Source: Litorimonas sp046250185 (GTDB lineage Bacteria; Pseudomonadota; Alphaproteobacteria; Caulobacterales; Maricaulaceae). Taken from it: 64,000 nucleotides of DNA. This document shows positions 34,973 through 42,935 of the stretch, in pieces. The notes under the pieces were generated by a model. It had not been told where the DNA came from, did not search any database, and saw nothing but the letters and a program-made list of their open reading frames with translations. The stretch lies in assembly GCF_046250185.1 (NCBI RefSeq), contig NZ_CP176469.1; one strand, 5' to 3'. Numbering within the stretch: position 1 is the first letter of the stretch; each line of letters starts with the position of its first letter. The translations under genes and the position numbers were made by a program.

Positions 34973-35093
34973 AAGAGAACACTAGGCGAACATTTGCGCT
35001 CTGCCAAGGATTAATGGGTTAAGGAAAGGTTACTCGCCGATTGACCTCAAACGGCAAATACCCCTTTAAAAACCAACTTTGTGAGGCAAGAAC

Positions 35094-36524
35094 CTACTTT
35101 GTGAGGCGAATTTCACCCTGCAAGCGCTTGGATAAGCTTCGGAAAGTGCCGACCAGAGCGTCATTGCTGCCCGCTGAATAGGCATGAGACGGAGTAGAGG
35201 CACAATCCCGCAATAGCGCGATTTGGTTCGGCTTATTGACCATAAACGAGATCGTATAAAGTTCGATGCCGTCGGCTTTGATCTCTTCACACAACTCGGC
35301 GGTGCGATCATTGGTCTCCGGCGCGAATTCTCCCAATTCAAGCGTCGCAACATAAGGCGGAGAATTAAGCTTGGCTTGGTTCGCGGCGTCCGTCTTCACC
35401 TTCGCATAATTGCGGCCATCCGACATCAGCACCATGATTTGCTTTGTCGGCTTGCTGGAGTCGCTCTCGTCAAACGGCGCTTCTGGCGAGAGGACACGAC
35501 GACCCCAAGCCAGTCCCATCGGCATAAAGGTATCGCCCGTCCCTGTCAGTTTTGACGTCTCAGTCTTTAACTTCTCATAGTCATTGGTGAGCGGCACAAT
35601 GGGCCTCGGGCAGTCAACATTTACATTGACGGAGAGGCCTGTGGCTTCCATCGGCTGAAAATTTAGCAAGCCTTGGATACGGCGGCTGTAATTACTGTCT
35701 TCAAGATCATCGGGCGCTGGGCGGATACCCACACACCCTTGCCAGACACTATCAGTGGTGGCGGATTGCGTTTCATATGTTGTTGTCGTGTCGCAAACAT
35801 CTTTGTCATAGGTGTAATCTTCACCGTCGCGTATGATTGTAGTGGCTTCTTTGCGACAGTTAGAGCTTGTATGCGTAGCCTGCTGCCATGTGCGGTCCGT
35901 CGAATAACCCGTTGGCACGTCCAACCAGTTTTCGCCGCTCTGATCCAAACCGACATTGACGTATTTCGAAAACGGCACCATCGCGATTTTCGTGTCACTG
36001 CCACTATCTTCAACGGCTTTAATTAATTCACCGACGCCCAGCTTCAAGGCGCCGATGCGGCCCTGCATGTTCATTGACGCTGTATTATCCAACACCAGAG
36101 CAATCTCTGTGCCGTCAACGGCAGACATTTGCGATACGGAATTCGCAGACAAATACATCGTCTCCTTGCCGATCAATTTCCCGAAAGCGAGCTTATATGG
36201 CACGCGGGCATTCACATTGATTGTGCTGCCCGTCATCGTGACTGTTGGCTTTGGAAACTTCGTATCATAGCCGTTTGCGATCATAACGTCATGCGAGAGT
36301 TTTGTGTAATCTGTTTGATCGTCAGCCTTAGCTGTACTCATTGCCAAGGCCGCCGCAAGAACCGCGCTATCGGCCTGCGCTTGCAATCCGTCTCTCGATT
36401 TGACCATGCCGCTATAGTCGATAGCCGCAGCGATCCCCGTCATCAAGACCACAGAAATACACGCAAATGAGATGGCAATATTGCCGCCTTCATCGCGTTT
36501 GAATTTGTCCCAGCGCCTAAGCAT
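35094..36524 (-). CDS. TadG-like pilus-assembly protein with von Willebrand A domain
   Basis: 476 residues. The N-terminus GGNIAISFACISVVLMTGIAAAIDYSGMVKSRDGLQAQADSAVLAAAL is the Tad/TadE-G-type membrane anchor (pilin-like helix). A VWA domain follows with a MIDAS-type LVLDNTASM near 145. A cysteine-containing insertion (CRKEA, DVCDTTT, QGCVGIRP) interrupts the VWA fold before PMGLAWGRRVLSP and LMSDGRNY. Proteins of this type are secreted and linked to Flp/Tad pili and adhesion; no other tad genes are nearby. A paralogue of the same layout lies at 50427-51824. GAAGGGAG precedes the start. Confidence 0.85.
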   Translation of the reverse strand: MLRRWDKFKRDEGGNIAISFACISVVLMTGIAAAIDYSGMVKSRDGLQAQADSAVLAAALAMSTAKADDQTDYTKLSHDVMIANGYDTKFPKPTVTMTGSTINVNARVPYKLAFGKLIGKETMYLSANSVSQMSAVDGTEIALVLDNTASMNMQGRIGALKLGVGELIKAVEDSGSDTKIAMVPFSKYVNVGLDQSGENWLDVPTGYSTDRTWQQATHTSSNCRKEATTIIRDGEDYTYDKDVCDTTTTYETQSATTDSVWQGCVGIRPAPDDLEDSNYSRRIQGLLNFQPMEATGLSVNVNVDCPRPIVPLTNDYEKLKTETSKLTGTGDTFMPMGLAWGRRVLSPEAPFDESDSSKPTKQIMVLMSDGRNYAKVKTDAANQAKLNSPPYVATLELGEFAPETNDRTAELCEEIKADGIELYTISFMVNKPNQIALLRDCASTPSHAYSAGSNDALVGTFRSLSKRLQGEIRLTK

Positions 36525-36623
36525 CCCACATGCTCCCTTCTATGTGTTCCAGGTTGCATTAGCCCAAAAACGTCATAAAAAGTGTAAAATTTATGGTTAC
36601 TAAAGCCCTAAGACGGGCGGGGA

Positions 36624-37361
36624 TTATTGCGGCAATTCTCCAAACACATAGTGTTTATCCGTGACCGTGACATTGGGCGGGCGCTTCCGTGTTTCGAACC
36701 AATCCCAACCCTCTTGGAGGTTTTCCCAGAACGCTGCATTGGGATTGTCCGCAAAGGCATCTAAATTTGCATCCGTCATCGGGAACGGAAAAGCGTGGAC
36801 GCGCACAACGCTTTGCCCGCCTGCATGGGCTGCGTCCACTAAGGTATAAATCTCCTCCACCCCCGCATCCGTCATGGCGTAACATCCAATCGAGACGCAT
36901 TTGCCGTGAACCATCAGGAAGTCACCCGTCCGCCCATGCGCCCGATCAAAGGCATTGGGATAGCCCAGATTAAACGACAGGTGATAGCTGCTATTGGGGT
37001 TCATCCGCGCGGGCGTGACAAAGTAGAAGCCTTCGGGCGATTGCCCGTCGCCTTGTTTAAGCTTTGGGCCAAGCGCGCCAGAATAATAACAAACCTCCCA
37101 CCGCTTAAACGGCACATACTTGCCTGCTGTGTTCTGGACGAAGGCTTCAAGATACCCCCGTTGGTCGTCCACGCTCTGCGTCTTGGTGATCCGCAGAAAG
37201 ATCGGACTGCCGAGGGTGAGATCCTTCGCGGCCAGAGATTTCTGAAGCTTCGGCGTCCATGTCGCAATCGCCTTTTCGCTCCGTGTTGAACTTGCGGCGT
37301 CACTGCACCCAAAGGTCAGCAGAGCCATGACCGCAAGACAGATCGTAATTAAATAGCGCAT
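36624..37361 (-). CDS. YafK/DpaA-type L,D-transpeptidase-fold lipoprotein
   Basis: 245 residues with a lipobox-like LTFGC at about residue 19. The YkuD catalytic motif is GDFLMVHGKCVSIGCYAMTD: His152, Ser157, Gly159 and catalytic Cys160, in the form seen in the YafK subgroup. That group in E. coli removes Braun's lipoprotein from peptidoglycan rather than cross-linking. The N-terminal half holds FLRITKTQ and VCYYSGALGPK strands of the fold. Substrate (cross-linking or cleavage) is not decided by sequence. It is the only gene on its strand between two opposite transcripts. Confidence 0.85.
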   Translation of the reverse strand: MRYLITICLAVMALLTFGCSDAASSTRSEKAIATWTPKLQKSLAAKDLTLGSPIFLRITKTQSVDDQRGYLEAFVQNTAGKYVPFKRWEVCYYSGALGPKLKQGDGQSPEGFYFVTPARMNPNSSYHLSFNLGYPNAFDRAHGRTGDFLMVHGKCVSIGCYAMTDAGVEEIYTLVDAAHAGGQSVVRVHAFPFPMTDANLDAFADNPNAAFWENLQEGWDWFETRKRPPNVTVTDKHYVFGELPQ

Positions 37362-37606
37362 GCTCTTGGCCTAGTCAGATGTCATGCGGGAGGCAAGCCG
37401 CGCGCTGCGAATTAATTAATTCCCCACTCGCCGTTCACCTCCCGCTCATCTTCATGGCGGGATTTCGCCTTATTCTCGCGATTACGGCGCAGAGCTGCCA
37501 CATTACCAAAACATTGCCTTAAAATTATCACAGAGCCAGCAAAGCCTCGCCCTACTCGCCTGCCAAATAGGTGTCATCGAAACGAACCACTTATTGGAGG
37601 GCTACC

Positions 37607-38251
37607 ATGACTAAACTTTTGAAAACCGCCGCGATTGCCGCATTGATTACAGGCTTCGCCAACACAGCGTCCGCGCTGGAAATAACCAACCCGCTAGACG
37701 TGCCGGGCATTGGCTATGAATTACTGGATGGCCCCGCGGTCAGCGAGACACGCGATGTCTTGCCCGCCCTGTCCAAGACAGCGAGAATCGGCGTGGCCCG
37801 CATTGATGGCGGCCGCCTGATCCCAACGCCTTACGCCGAGGAGTTTGACTGGAAGATGCTTAACAAGCGCGCCGACTTGAACATCGAAGTGATGAATGCG
37901 GGCGACTACCTCAAATACATTCCAGAGATCCCGTTCCAAGGCATAGACACGGATAACAAGATCGACGAGATACGCCTGACCGCTGCCAATGAAGGCTATA
38001 GCCACGTCATTATCTACGGCATGGGCACGGATGCTTACTGGGCGAGCTTTGGCGGCAAAGCACTGCGCGAAACGGGCCTAACGATTGATCCGAATTGCGA
38101 TAGCTGGGATAAGGCGCAAGCCAAAGCCCTCCTCGTCGACAGCTATACGGGCGAAGTTCTCGGCGCAGCGAAAGCCGATGATGTGACCTATAATATCGGC
38201 TACCTCGCCGATGATGTGGAAACACTGCTGACGCGGCTGACGACAGCCTAG
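37607..38251 (+). CDS. Hypothetical periplasmic protein
   Basis: 214 residues. The start at 37607 has GGAGG about 7 nt upstream. A signal peptide ends at ...TASA. The mature protein alternates strands and helices (KTARIGVARIDGGRLIPTP, EGYSHVIIYGMG, KALLVDSYTGEVLGAAKAD) in a pattern resembling small lipoprotein or PBP-like Rossmann domains, but I do not recognise a family. It is flanked by a divergent YafK-type gene and by dnaB. Confidence 0.65.
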   Translation: MTKLLKTAAIAALITGFANTASALEITNPLDVPGIGYELLDGPAVSETRDVLPALSKTARIGVARIDGGRLIPTPYAEEFDWKMLNKRADLNIEVMNAGDYLKYIPEIPFQGIDTDNKIDEIRLTAANEGYSHVIIYGMGTDAYWASFGGKALRETGLTIDPNCDSWDKAQAKALLVDSYTGEVLGAAKADDVTYNIGYLADDVETLLTRLTTA

Positions 38252-38440
38252 TCCCCTCATAATTCGCTGGGTGTCCCCCATTCTCCGCTCAGCGAACCGG
38301 CAGATGCGTTGTCTCTCTCCTCGCGCATCTGCTACCATCGCCGTGACCGCCGAGCGGTGTACCCCGCAGGGGTTTGCGGCGATGCTACGATTTATCCACA
38401 GCACACCGCACTTCATCCACAATACGGCTAAGATATACAT

Positions 38441-38454
38441 AGGAATTAATTCCT
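38441..38454. promoter_or_regulatory. 14-bp perfect palindrome upstream of dnaB
   Basis: AGGAATTAATTCCT reads the same on both strands and overlaps a TTGACT (38454-38459) that might be a -35 element. It lies 82 bp before the dnaB ATG. It may be an operator; no known regulator is matched. Confidence 0.35.
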
Positions 38455-38535
38455 TGACTAAATTTATGTGAAAATCTACCAAAGATTCCCTGCACAGCGC
38501 GTGGCGCTTCGCAAATTTACTGATAGACACGACCC

Positions 38536-40146
38536 ATGGATAACGACCCGAACAGCCCGCCACCCTATGACGCCCCGCCCCCAGGCATGGACGATCAACA
38601 AATGGACGGCCCTGCCCCAATAGGTGACCCAACGGGCAGCGGCACGGGCGGCTCTATGCTCGGCGATAACGTCATCAGCATCACCGACCGCCTCTCCCAA
38701 GACATCCCCCATGACGCCGATGCCGAGCAAGCCCTCCTCGGCGCGCTGTTGTTTGACAATGAAGTCTATCACCGCGTGTCAGGCATTGTGCAGGCCAAGC
38801 ATTTCTACATTCCGATGAATGTGAAAATTTATGAGACTGTTTCCAAGCTGATCGAGCAAGGCAAGCTGGCGGATGCGATTATCCTCAAGAATCGGTTTTC
38901 AAAAGACAATGAACTCGACGATATTGGCGGCGTGGAATATCTCGCCCTCCTGCTCGATAATGCTCCGCCTGGTTCTACCGCGCCCGAATATGCCAAGCTC
39001 GTCTTCGACATGGCGATGCGCCGCGAATTGATCCGCCTCTCTGACGACATCAAGACCGAAGCGACCAACCCCGCCTCTGAAACCGACGCGCGGGAGCAGA
39101 TCACGACAGCCGAGAGCAAACTCTATAACCTCGCCGAAATAGGCGGCACCCAGTCGGGTTTCGTATCGTTCGAGCAAGCCTTGATCAAATCTATTGAAAT
39201 GGCATCGGCCGCCTATTCGCGGGACGGGCATTTATCCGGCACAGCGACAGGGCTGATTGATTTGGATCGGCAACTCGGCGGGATGCACCGCTCTGACCTC
39301 ATTATCCTTGCGGGGCGTCCGTCCATGGGCAAGACCTCGCTCGCGACCAATATCGCCTTCAATATCGCCAAGAAATTCAAGCGGGAGCGTGATGAAAACG
39401 GTCTGGAAAAAACGGTCGACGGCGGCGTGGTTGGCTTCTTCAGCCTAGAGATGAGCAGCGAACAGCTCGCCACGCGATTACTGGCAGAGCACTCGGGCGT
39501 GCCGTCCCACAAAATTCGGCGCGGCGATATTTCGATGGAGCAATATGAGCATATCCGCGACGCCGCCGACGAAATTTCCCGCATCCCACTGCACATTGAC
39601 GATACGGGCGGTATCTCTATCGGCGCGATGTCAGCGCGCGCACGCCGCCTCAAACGCATGGTCGGGCTCGATATGATCGTGGTCGACTACTTGCAGCTTT
39701 TGACGGGCGGTGCGGGCATGAACGCGAATACGAACCGCGTGCAAGAAGTCTCGATGATCACGCAAGGCCTGAAAGCGCTGGCCAAAGAACTCGACATTCC
39801 CGTGCTGGCCCTCGCGCAGCTCTCGCGGCAAGTGGAACAGCGCGATGACAAACGCCCGCAGCTCTCAGACCTGCGCGAATCCGGCTCGATCGAACAAGAC
39901 GCAGACGTCGTGATGTTCGTCTTCCGCGAAGAATATTACGTCGCCCGCTCTGAACCGTCAGAGGGCACGGACGAGCATCTAAAATGGCAAGAGGACATGG
40001 AAAAACTCCACGGCAAAGCCGAAGTCATCGTCGGCAAACAACGCCACGGCCCCATCGGCACCGTCAAACTCTCCTTCAACCCCGACCTCACAAAGTTCGG
40101 CAATCTCGCCCCCGATGATGACTTTCAGAGCGGGGGTGGGTATTAA
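38536..40146 (+). CDS. dnaB: Replicative DNA helicase DnaB
   Basis: 536 residues. An unusual Pro/Gly/Asp-rich N-terminal extension of about 45 residues precedes the standard N-terminal domain (DADAEQALLGALLFDNEVYHRV). The RecA-like motor has Walker A AGRPSMGKTSLATNIAFN, FFSLEMSSEQLATRLL, Walker B MIVVDYLQLL, LALAQLSRQVEQR and DLRESGSIEQDADVVMFVFRE. It unwinds DNA at the fork as a hexamer. It ends with a short DFQSGGGY tail. No intein or frameshift. The extension is probably disordered. Confidence 0.97.
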   Translation: MDNDPNSPPPYDAPPPGMDDQQMDGPAPIGDPTGSGTGGSMLGDNVISITDRLSQDIPHDADAEQALLGALLFDNEVYHRVSGIVQAKHFYIPMNVKIYETVSKLIEQGKLADAIILKNRFSKDNELDDIGGVEYLALLLDNAPPGSTAPEYAKLVFDMAMRRELIRLSDDIKTEATNPASETDAREQITTAESKLYNLAEIGGTQSGFVSFEQALIKSIEMASAAYSRDGHLSGTATGLIDLDRQLGGMHRSDLIILAGRPSMGKTSLATNIAFNIAKKFKRERDENGLEKTVDGGVVGFFSLEMSSEQLATRLLAEHSGVPSHKIRRGDISMEQYEHIRDAADEISRIPLHIDDTGGISIGAMSARARRLKRMVGLDMIVVDYLQLLTGGAGMNANTNRVQEVSMITQGLKALAKELDIPVLALAQLSRQVEQRDDKRPQLSDLRESGSIEQDADVVMFVFREEYYVARSEPSEGTDEHLKWQEDMEKLHGKAEVIVGKQRHGPIGTVKLSFNPDLTKFGNLAPDDDFQSGGGY

Positions 40147-40225
40147 CCGTCACGGGTCGCTTATGTCCACTTTGGGGCTTTGAGCTCTTGCTACCCAAGG
40201 CACCTATTTCCAAAGGGAGAAACAC

Positions 40226-40870
40226 ATGGAAGTGATTGACGTATATTGGTCGTTTAGAAGTCCTTATTCTTACCTTGTGACGCCTGACTTGGTGAAACTG
40301 GCCCAGGATTACGATGTTCAAATCAACCTAAAGGTCGTTCTGCCCATCGCAGTGCGCGCAAAGTCGTCTCTGTTTGATGCGTCTAATCGCAAGCCCGCCA
40401 TGTATATCGTGATGGACTCTCTCCGCCGTGCTCAATTCCTCGGCCTGCCCATGATTTTTCCGCCTAAACCTGATCCCGTTGTTCAAAATTATGAGACTCT
40501 GGAGGTCGCAGAGGATCAGCCGCTGATAATGCGCTTGGCCAAGCTGGGTGTGGAGGCGCAGCGGCGCGGACAAGGTCTTGCTTTCGCACAAGTCGTTTCC
40601 GCAGTGATTTTTGGTGGAACAGAAGATTGGGACAAAGGCGATCACTTAGCGAAAGCAGCGCGTTCCGTCGGTTTGGATTTGGACGAGATGGAAAAGGCAA
40701 TCGCAGCGAGCGATCACCTCGACGAGATCAACCGTAATCATGCAGACTTGGATGCGGCCGGACATTGGGGTGTGCCGACTATGGTTGTCAGGGGCGAGCC
40801 GTTCTTTGGTCAGGACCGAATAGACACGCTTCGCTGGCGCCTTGATCAATACGGGTTAAGACGGATTTGA
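40226..40870 (+). CDS. 2-hydroxychromene-2-carboxylate isomerase / DsbA-like protein
   Basis: 214 residues of the DsbA-like kappa-GST family. The N-terminal VYWSFRSPYSYLV has Ser in place of the redox Cys, as in HCCA isomerases, and the end has GHWGVPTMVVRGEPFFGQDRIDTLRWRL. A helical insert lies between. Known members use glutathione to isomerise aromatic-ring breakdown intermediates such as in naphthalene degradation. No aromatic pathway genes are nearby, so the true substrate is unknown. AAGGGAG precedes the ATG. Confidence 0.8.
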   Translation: MEVIDVYWSFRSPYSYLVTPDLVKLAQDYDVQINLKVVLPIAVRAKSSLFDASNRKPAMYIVMDSLRRAQFLGLPMIFPPKPDPVVQNYETLEVAEDQPLIMRLAKLGVEAQRRGQGLAFAQVVSAVIFGGTEDWDKGDHLAKAARSVGLDLDEMEKAIAASDHLDEINRNHADLDAAGHWGVPTMVVRGEPFFGQDRIDTLRWRLDQYGLRRI

Positions 40871-41292
40871 AGCGTTTTAATCTCTGAATCTCTAATGTCT
40901 CCTTTGGGGATATTACAGAAATCTCAACAGACTAATCCCCGCCTTTGCACCGTGTGATACAACACCCTCGTTCTTCTGATCTTGGGACAGGAACGCGTCA
41001 GGTTTTGGATCAGAGGACGGTGTGGTTAAGCGTATCCGGAGTGACAGCCGCGTGCGTGACCCTTTTTAAGCGGGGCCGATCATTTTGATATTCTAAGGAA
41101 TATCTCGATGCGAACAACTGGCCGCTGATCAACAAACACCGCCGCGAAGCTACGTTCGTGAGAAACAAAACTAATTATTTCGGTATCCGTCACGGATGCT
41201 GGCTTCGCGGGCCGTTCCGCATATTCGTTATCCTTCGCGTCCATTGGGCGGCGGAGTTATAGGCGCTTTTGCGCAAAGCCTGTGAGAATTCT
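40871..41292. other. Intergenic region, 422 bp, no recognised gene
   Basis: The stretch between the isomerase and a small gene holds no tRNA, terminator or convincing gene. A frame from about 41083 to 41261 is open but has no start codon or recognisable motif. The sequence might be the remnant of a decayed gene; that is not supported by any similarity I can see. Confidence 0.4.
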
Positions 41293-41544
41293 ATGCCCCG
41301 TCAATCAAGTCTACAGACACAGCTCGCGCGCGTGAAACTCGAGATCGAGCTGGCACGGCTGACGAAACTCCGCGCGGAGGTGCACGCTCTGCCCAAACCT
41401 ACGCCGCAATATACTCGTTATGAGGATATGCCGCCGCCCTCACCCGAAGACCGCAAGCGCTTTATGAAGCGGCTTGAGGCGCTCTATGACATCACGTTTG
41501 AAGAGCATGAATTTGAATATGATGATGGGTCAGAAGCGGGCTAG
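41293..41544 (+). CDS. Small hypothetical protein
   Basis: 83 residues from the ATG at 41293. It begins with a basic, helical QTQLARVKLEIELARLTKLRAEVHAL stretch that could form a coiled coil, then PPPSPEDRKRFMKRLEALYD, and closes in an acidic tail (EEHEFEYDDGSEAG). No signal peptide or membrane segment, so cytoplasmic. The ribosome-binding site is weak (GTGAGAAT). Located 32 bp upstream of alr on the same strand. Unknown family. Confidence 0.5.
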   Translation: MPRQSSLQTQLARVKLEIELARLTKLRAEVHALPKPTPQYTRYEDMPPPSPEDRKRFMKRLEALYDITFEEHEFEYDDGSEAG

Positions 41545-41576
41545 CTAAATGCAGCCAGGTAGGTTAGTCCCCGCCC

Positions 41577-42713
41577 ATGGCTTACGACACTCCCCCATCT
41601 TACTCCACCCGCCCGACATTGCGCGTCGACCTGCCCACGGTCCGCGCGAATTACGAAGCGCTGAAAGCCAAAGTCGGCGCGGCCAAAATCGGCGCGAGCG
41701 TGAAAGCGGATGCTTACGGCCTCGGCTCTGTCGCGGTGGGCAAAGCGCTTTACGGCGCAGGGTGTCGGATCTTTTTTGTCGCGACCGCTGGCGAAGGCAA
41801 AATCCTGCGCGATGCGATTGGCCCGAACGGGGCGATTTATGTGCTCAACGGCCCTGCTCCGCGTGATCGCGGTGTGTTGCTGGGCGCGAAGCTGAAGCCC
41901 GTGATCAACTCGATGGAGCAAGCGCGTTATTGGTATTCCGTCGCCCAAGACGTCAACGAGCCGCCTTATACGGCGATCCATATCGATACGGGGATGAACC
42001 GCCTCGGCCTGACAATGGATGAAGTGACAGAGCTGGGACGCGATAAGAAGATTTGGAAAATCCTAAACCCCGAATGGGTGATGAGCCATTTGGCCTGCGC
42101 CCCTGACGCGGATCATCCGATGAATAAGCAGCAGTTGGCGACCTTCCGTAAAGCCGCTGCGCAGCTGCCGATTACGCCGCTTAGTCTCGCCAATACGGCG
42201 GGCATCTATCTGGGCAAGCCGTATCATTTCCAAATGGTGCGCCCTGGGATTGGCCTCTACGGCGGCAAAGCGACGACTAAGCCAGAGCAAGAGGTGAGCC
42301 AGACGGCGGTCACTTTATTGGCGCCGATCCTACAAATCCGCTATATCAAAGCGGGCGAGACGGTAGGCTATGACGCGACTTTCACCGCGCCGCGCGATAT
42401 GCGCATCGCAGTTGTGGGCGCGGGGTATGCTGACGGCGTGCCCGTGAATGCGAGCAATCGCGGGACAGCTATCCTGCACGATATGGAAATGCCGATCATC
42501 GGACGGGTCAGCATGGACTTGACGATCTTGGATGTGTCAGAGGCGCGGCTCGGCGTCGAAGTTGGCGGCGTTGTTGTCTTCCGCGGGGACCAGTTGGAGG
42601 CGGAAGCTGAAAAACTCGGGACAATTAATTACGAACTTCTGACACGGCTGGGCCAACGCCTCCGCCGCGATTACTACGTCAAGCCGCCTAAAGAAGCGGA
42701 AGATCGCCGATAA
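41577..42713 (+). CDS. alr: Alanine racemase
   Basis: 378-residue PLP enzyme making D-alanine for peptidoglycan. The PLP lysine lies in ASVKADAYGLG at about residue 43, and the second catalytic base Tyr in AGETVGYDATF near 265. IDTGMNRLGL and the C-terminal GRVSMDLTILDV complete the family pattern. dnaB near alr is a common bacterial arrangement, here with two genes between. A hairpin terminator follows the stop directly. Confidence 0.95.
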   Translation: MAYDTPPSYSTRPTLRVDLPTVRANYEALKAKVGAAKIGASVKADAYGLGSVAVGKALYGAGCRIFFVATAGEGKILRDAIGPNGAIYVLNGPAPRDRGVLLGAKLKPVINSMEQARYWYSVAQDVNEPPYTAIHIDTGMNRLGLTMDEVTELGRDKKIWKILNPEWVMSHLACAPDADHPMNKQQLATFRKAAAQLPITPLSLANTAGIYLGKPYHFQMVRPGIGLYGGKATTKPEQEVSQTAVTLLAPILQIRYIKAGETVGYDATFTAPRDMRIAVVGAGYADGVPVNASNRGTAILHDMEMPIIGRVSMDLTILDVSEARLGVEVGGVVVFRGDQLEAEAEKLGTINYELLTRLGQRLRRDYYVKPPKEAEDRR

Positions 42714-42723
42714 TCTCTGCAAT

Positions 42724-42745
42724 AGGCAAATATATTGCCTTTTTG
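42724..42745 (+). terminator. Intrinsic terminator after alr
   Basis: Stem AGGCAA/TTGCCT (42724-42729 with 42735-42740), 5-nt loop, then TTTTT, 11 bp after the alr stop. The stem is short, so efficiency may be moderate. Confidence 0.65.
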
Positions 42746-42753
42746 CAATCTCC

Positions 42754-42790
42754 ATCGGTCTAGGCTATGAAGATGATAGAAACATTCGAT
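42754..42790 (+). promoter_or_regulatory. OxyR-type binding site upstream of katG
   Basis: Four tetranucleotides with exact 7-bp spacing: ATCG (42754-42757), CTAT (42765-42768), ATAG (42776-42779), CGAT (42787-42790). The OxyR pattern is ATAG-N7-CTAT-N7-ATAG-N7-CTAT; 14 of the 16 specified bases match. It lies about 145 bp before the katG ATG, consistent with peroxide induction. No oxyR gene is in the window. Confidence 0.6.
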
Positions 42791-42935
42791 TGTTAATCGC
42801 CGCTTTCCCGCGATAGTTTTCAATCAATGTCAGGCCATAAGCGACTCAGAAGCGCGTGCCGCATCAACTTTCAAGACCGCCACACAGCCCGCACTCGCGG
42901 AGGATAAGCTGGCCCTTAGCCCATGGAGAGACCCT

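Noticed and set aside
41083..41261. Open frame in the 422-bp gap before the small gene at 41293
   Set aside because: No start codon, ribosome-binding site or recognisable motif.
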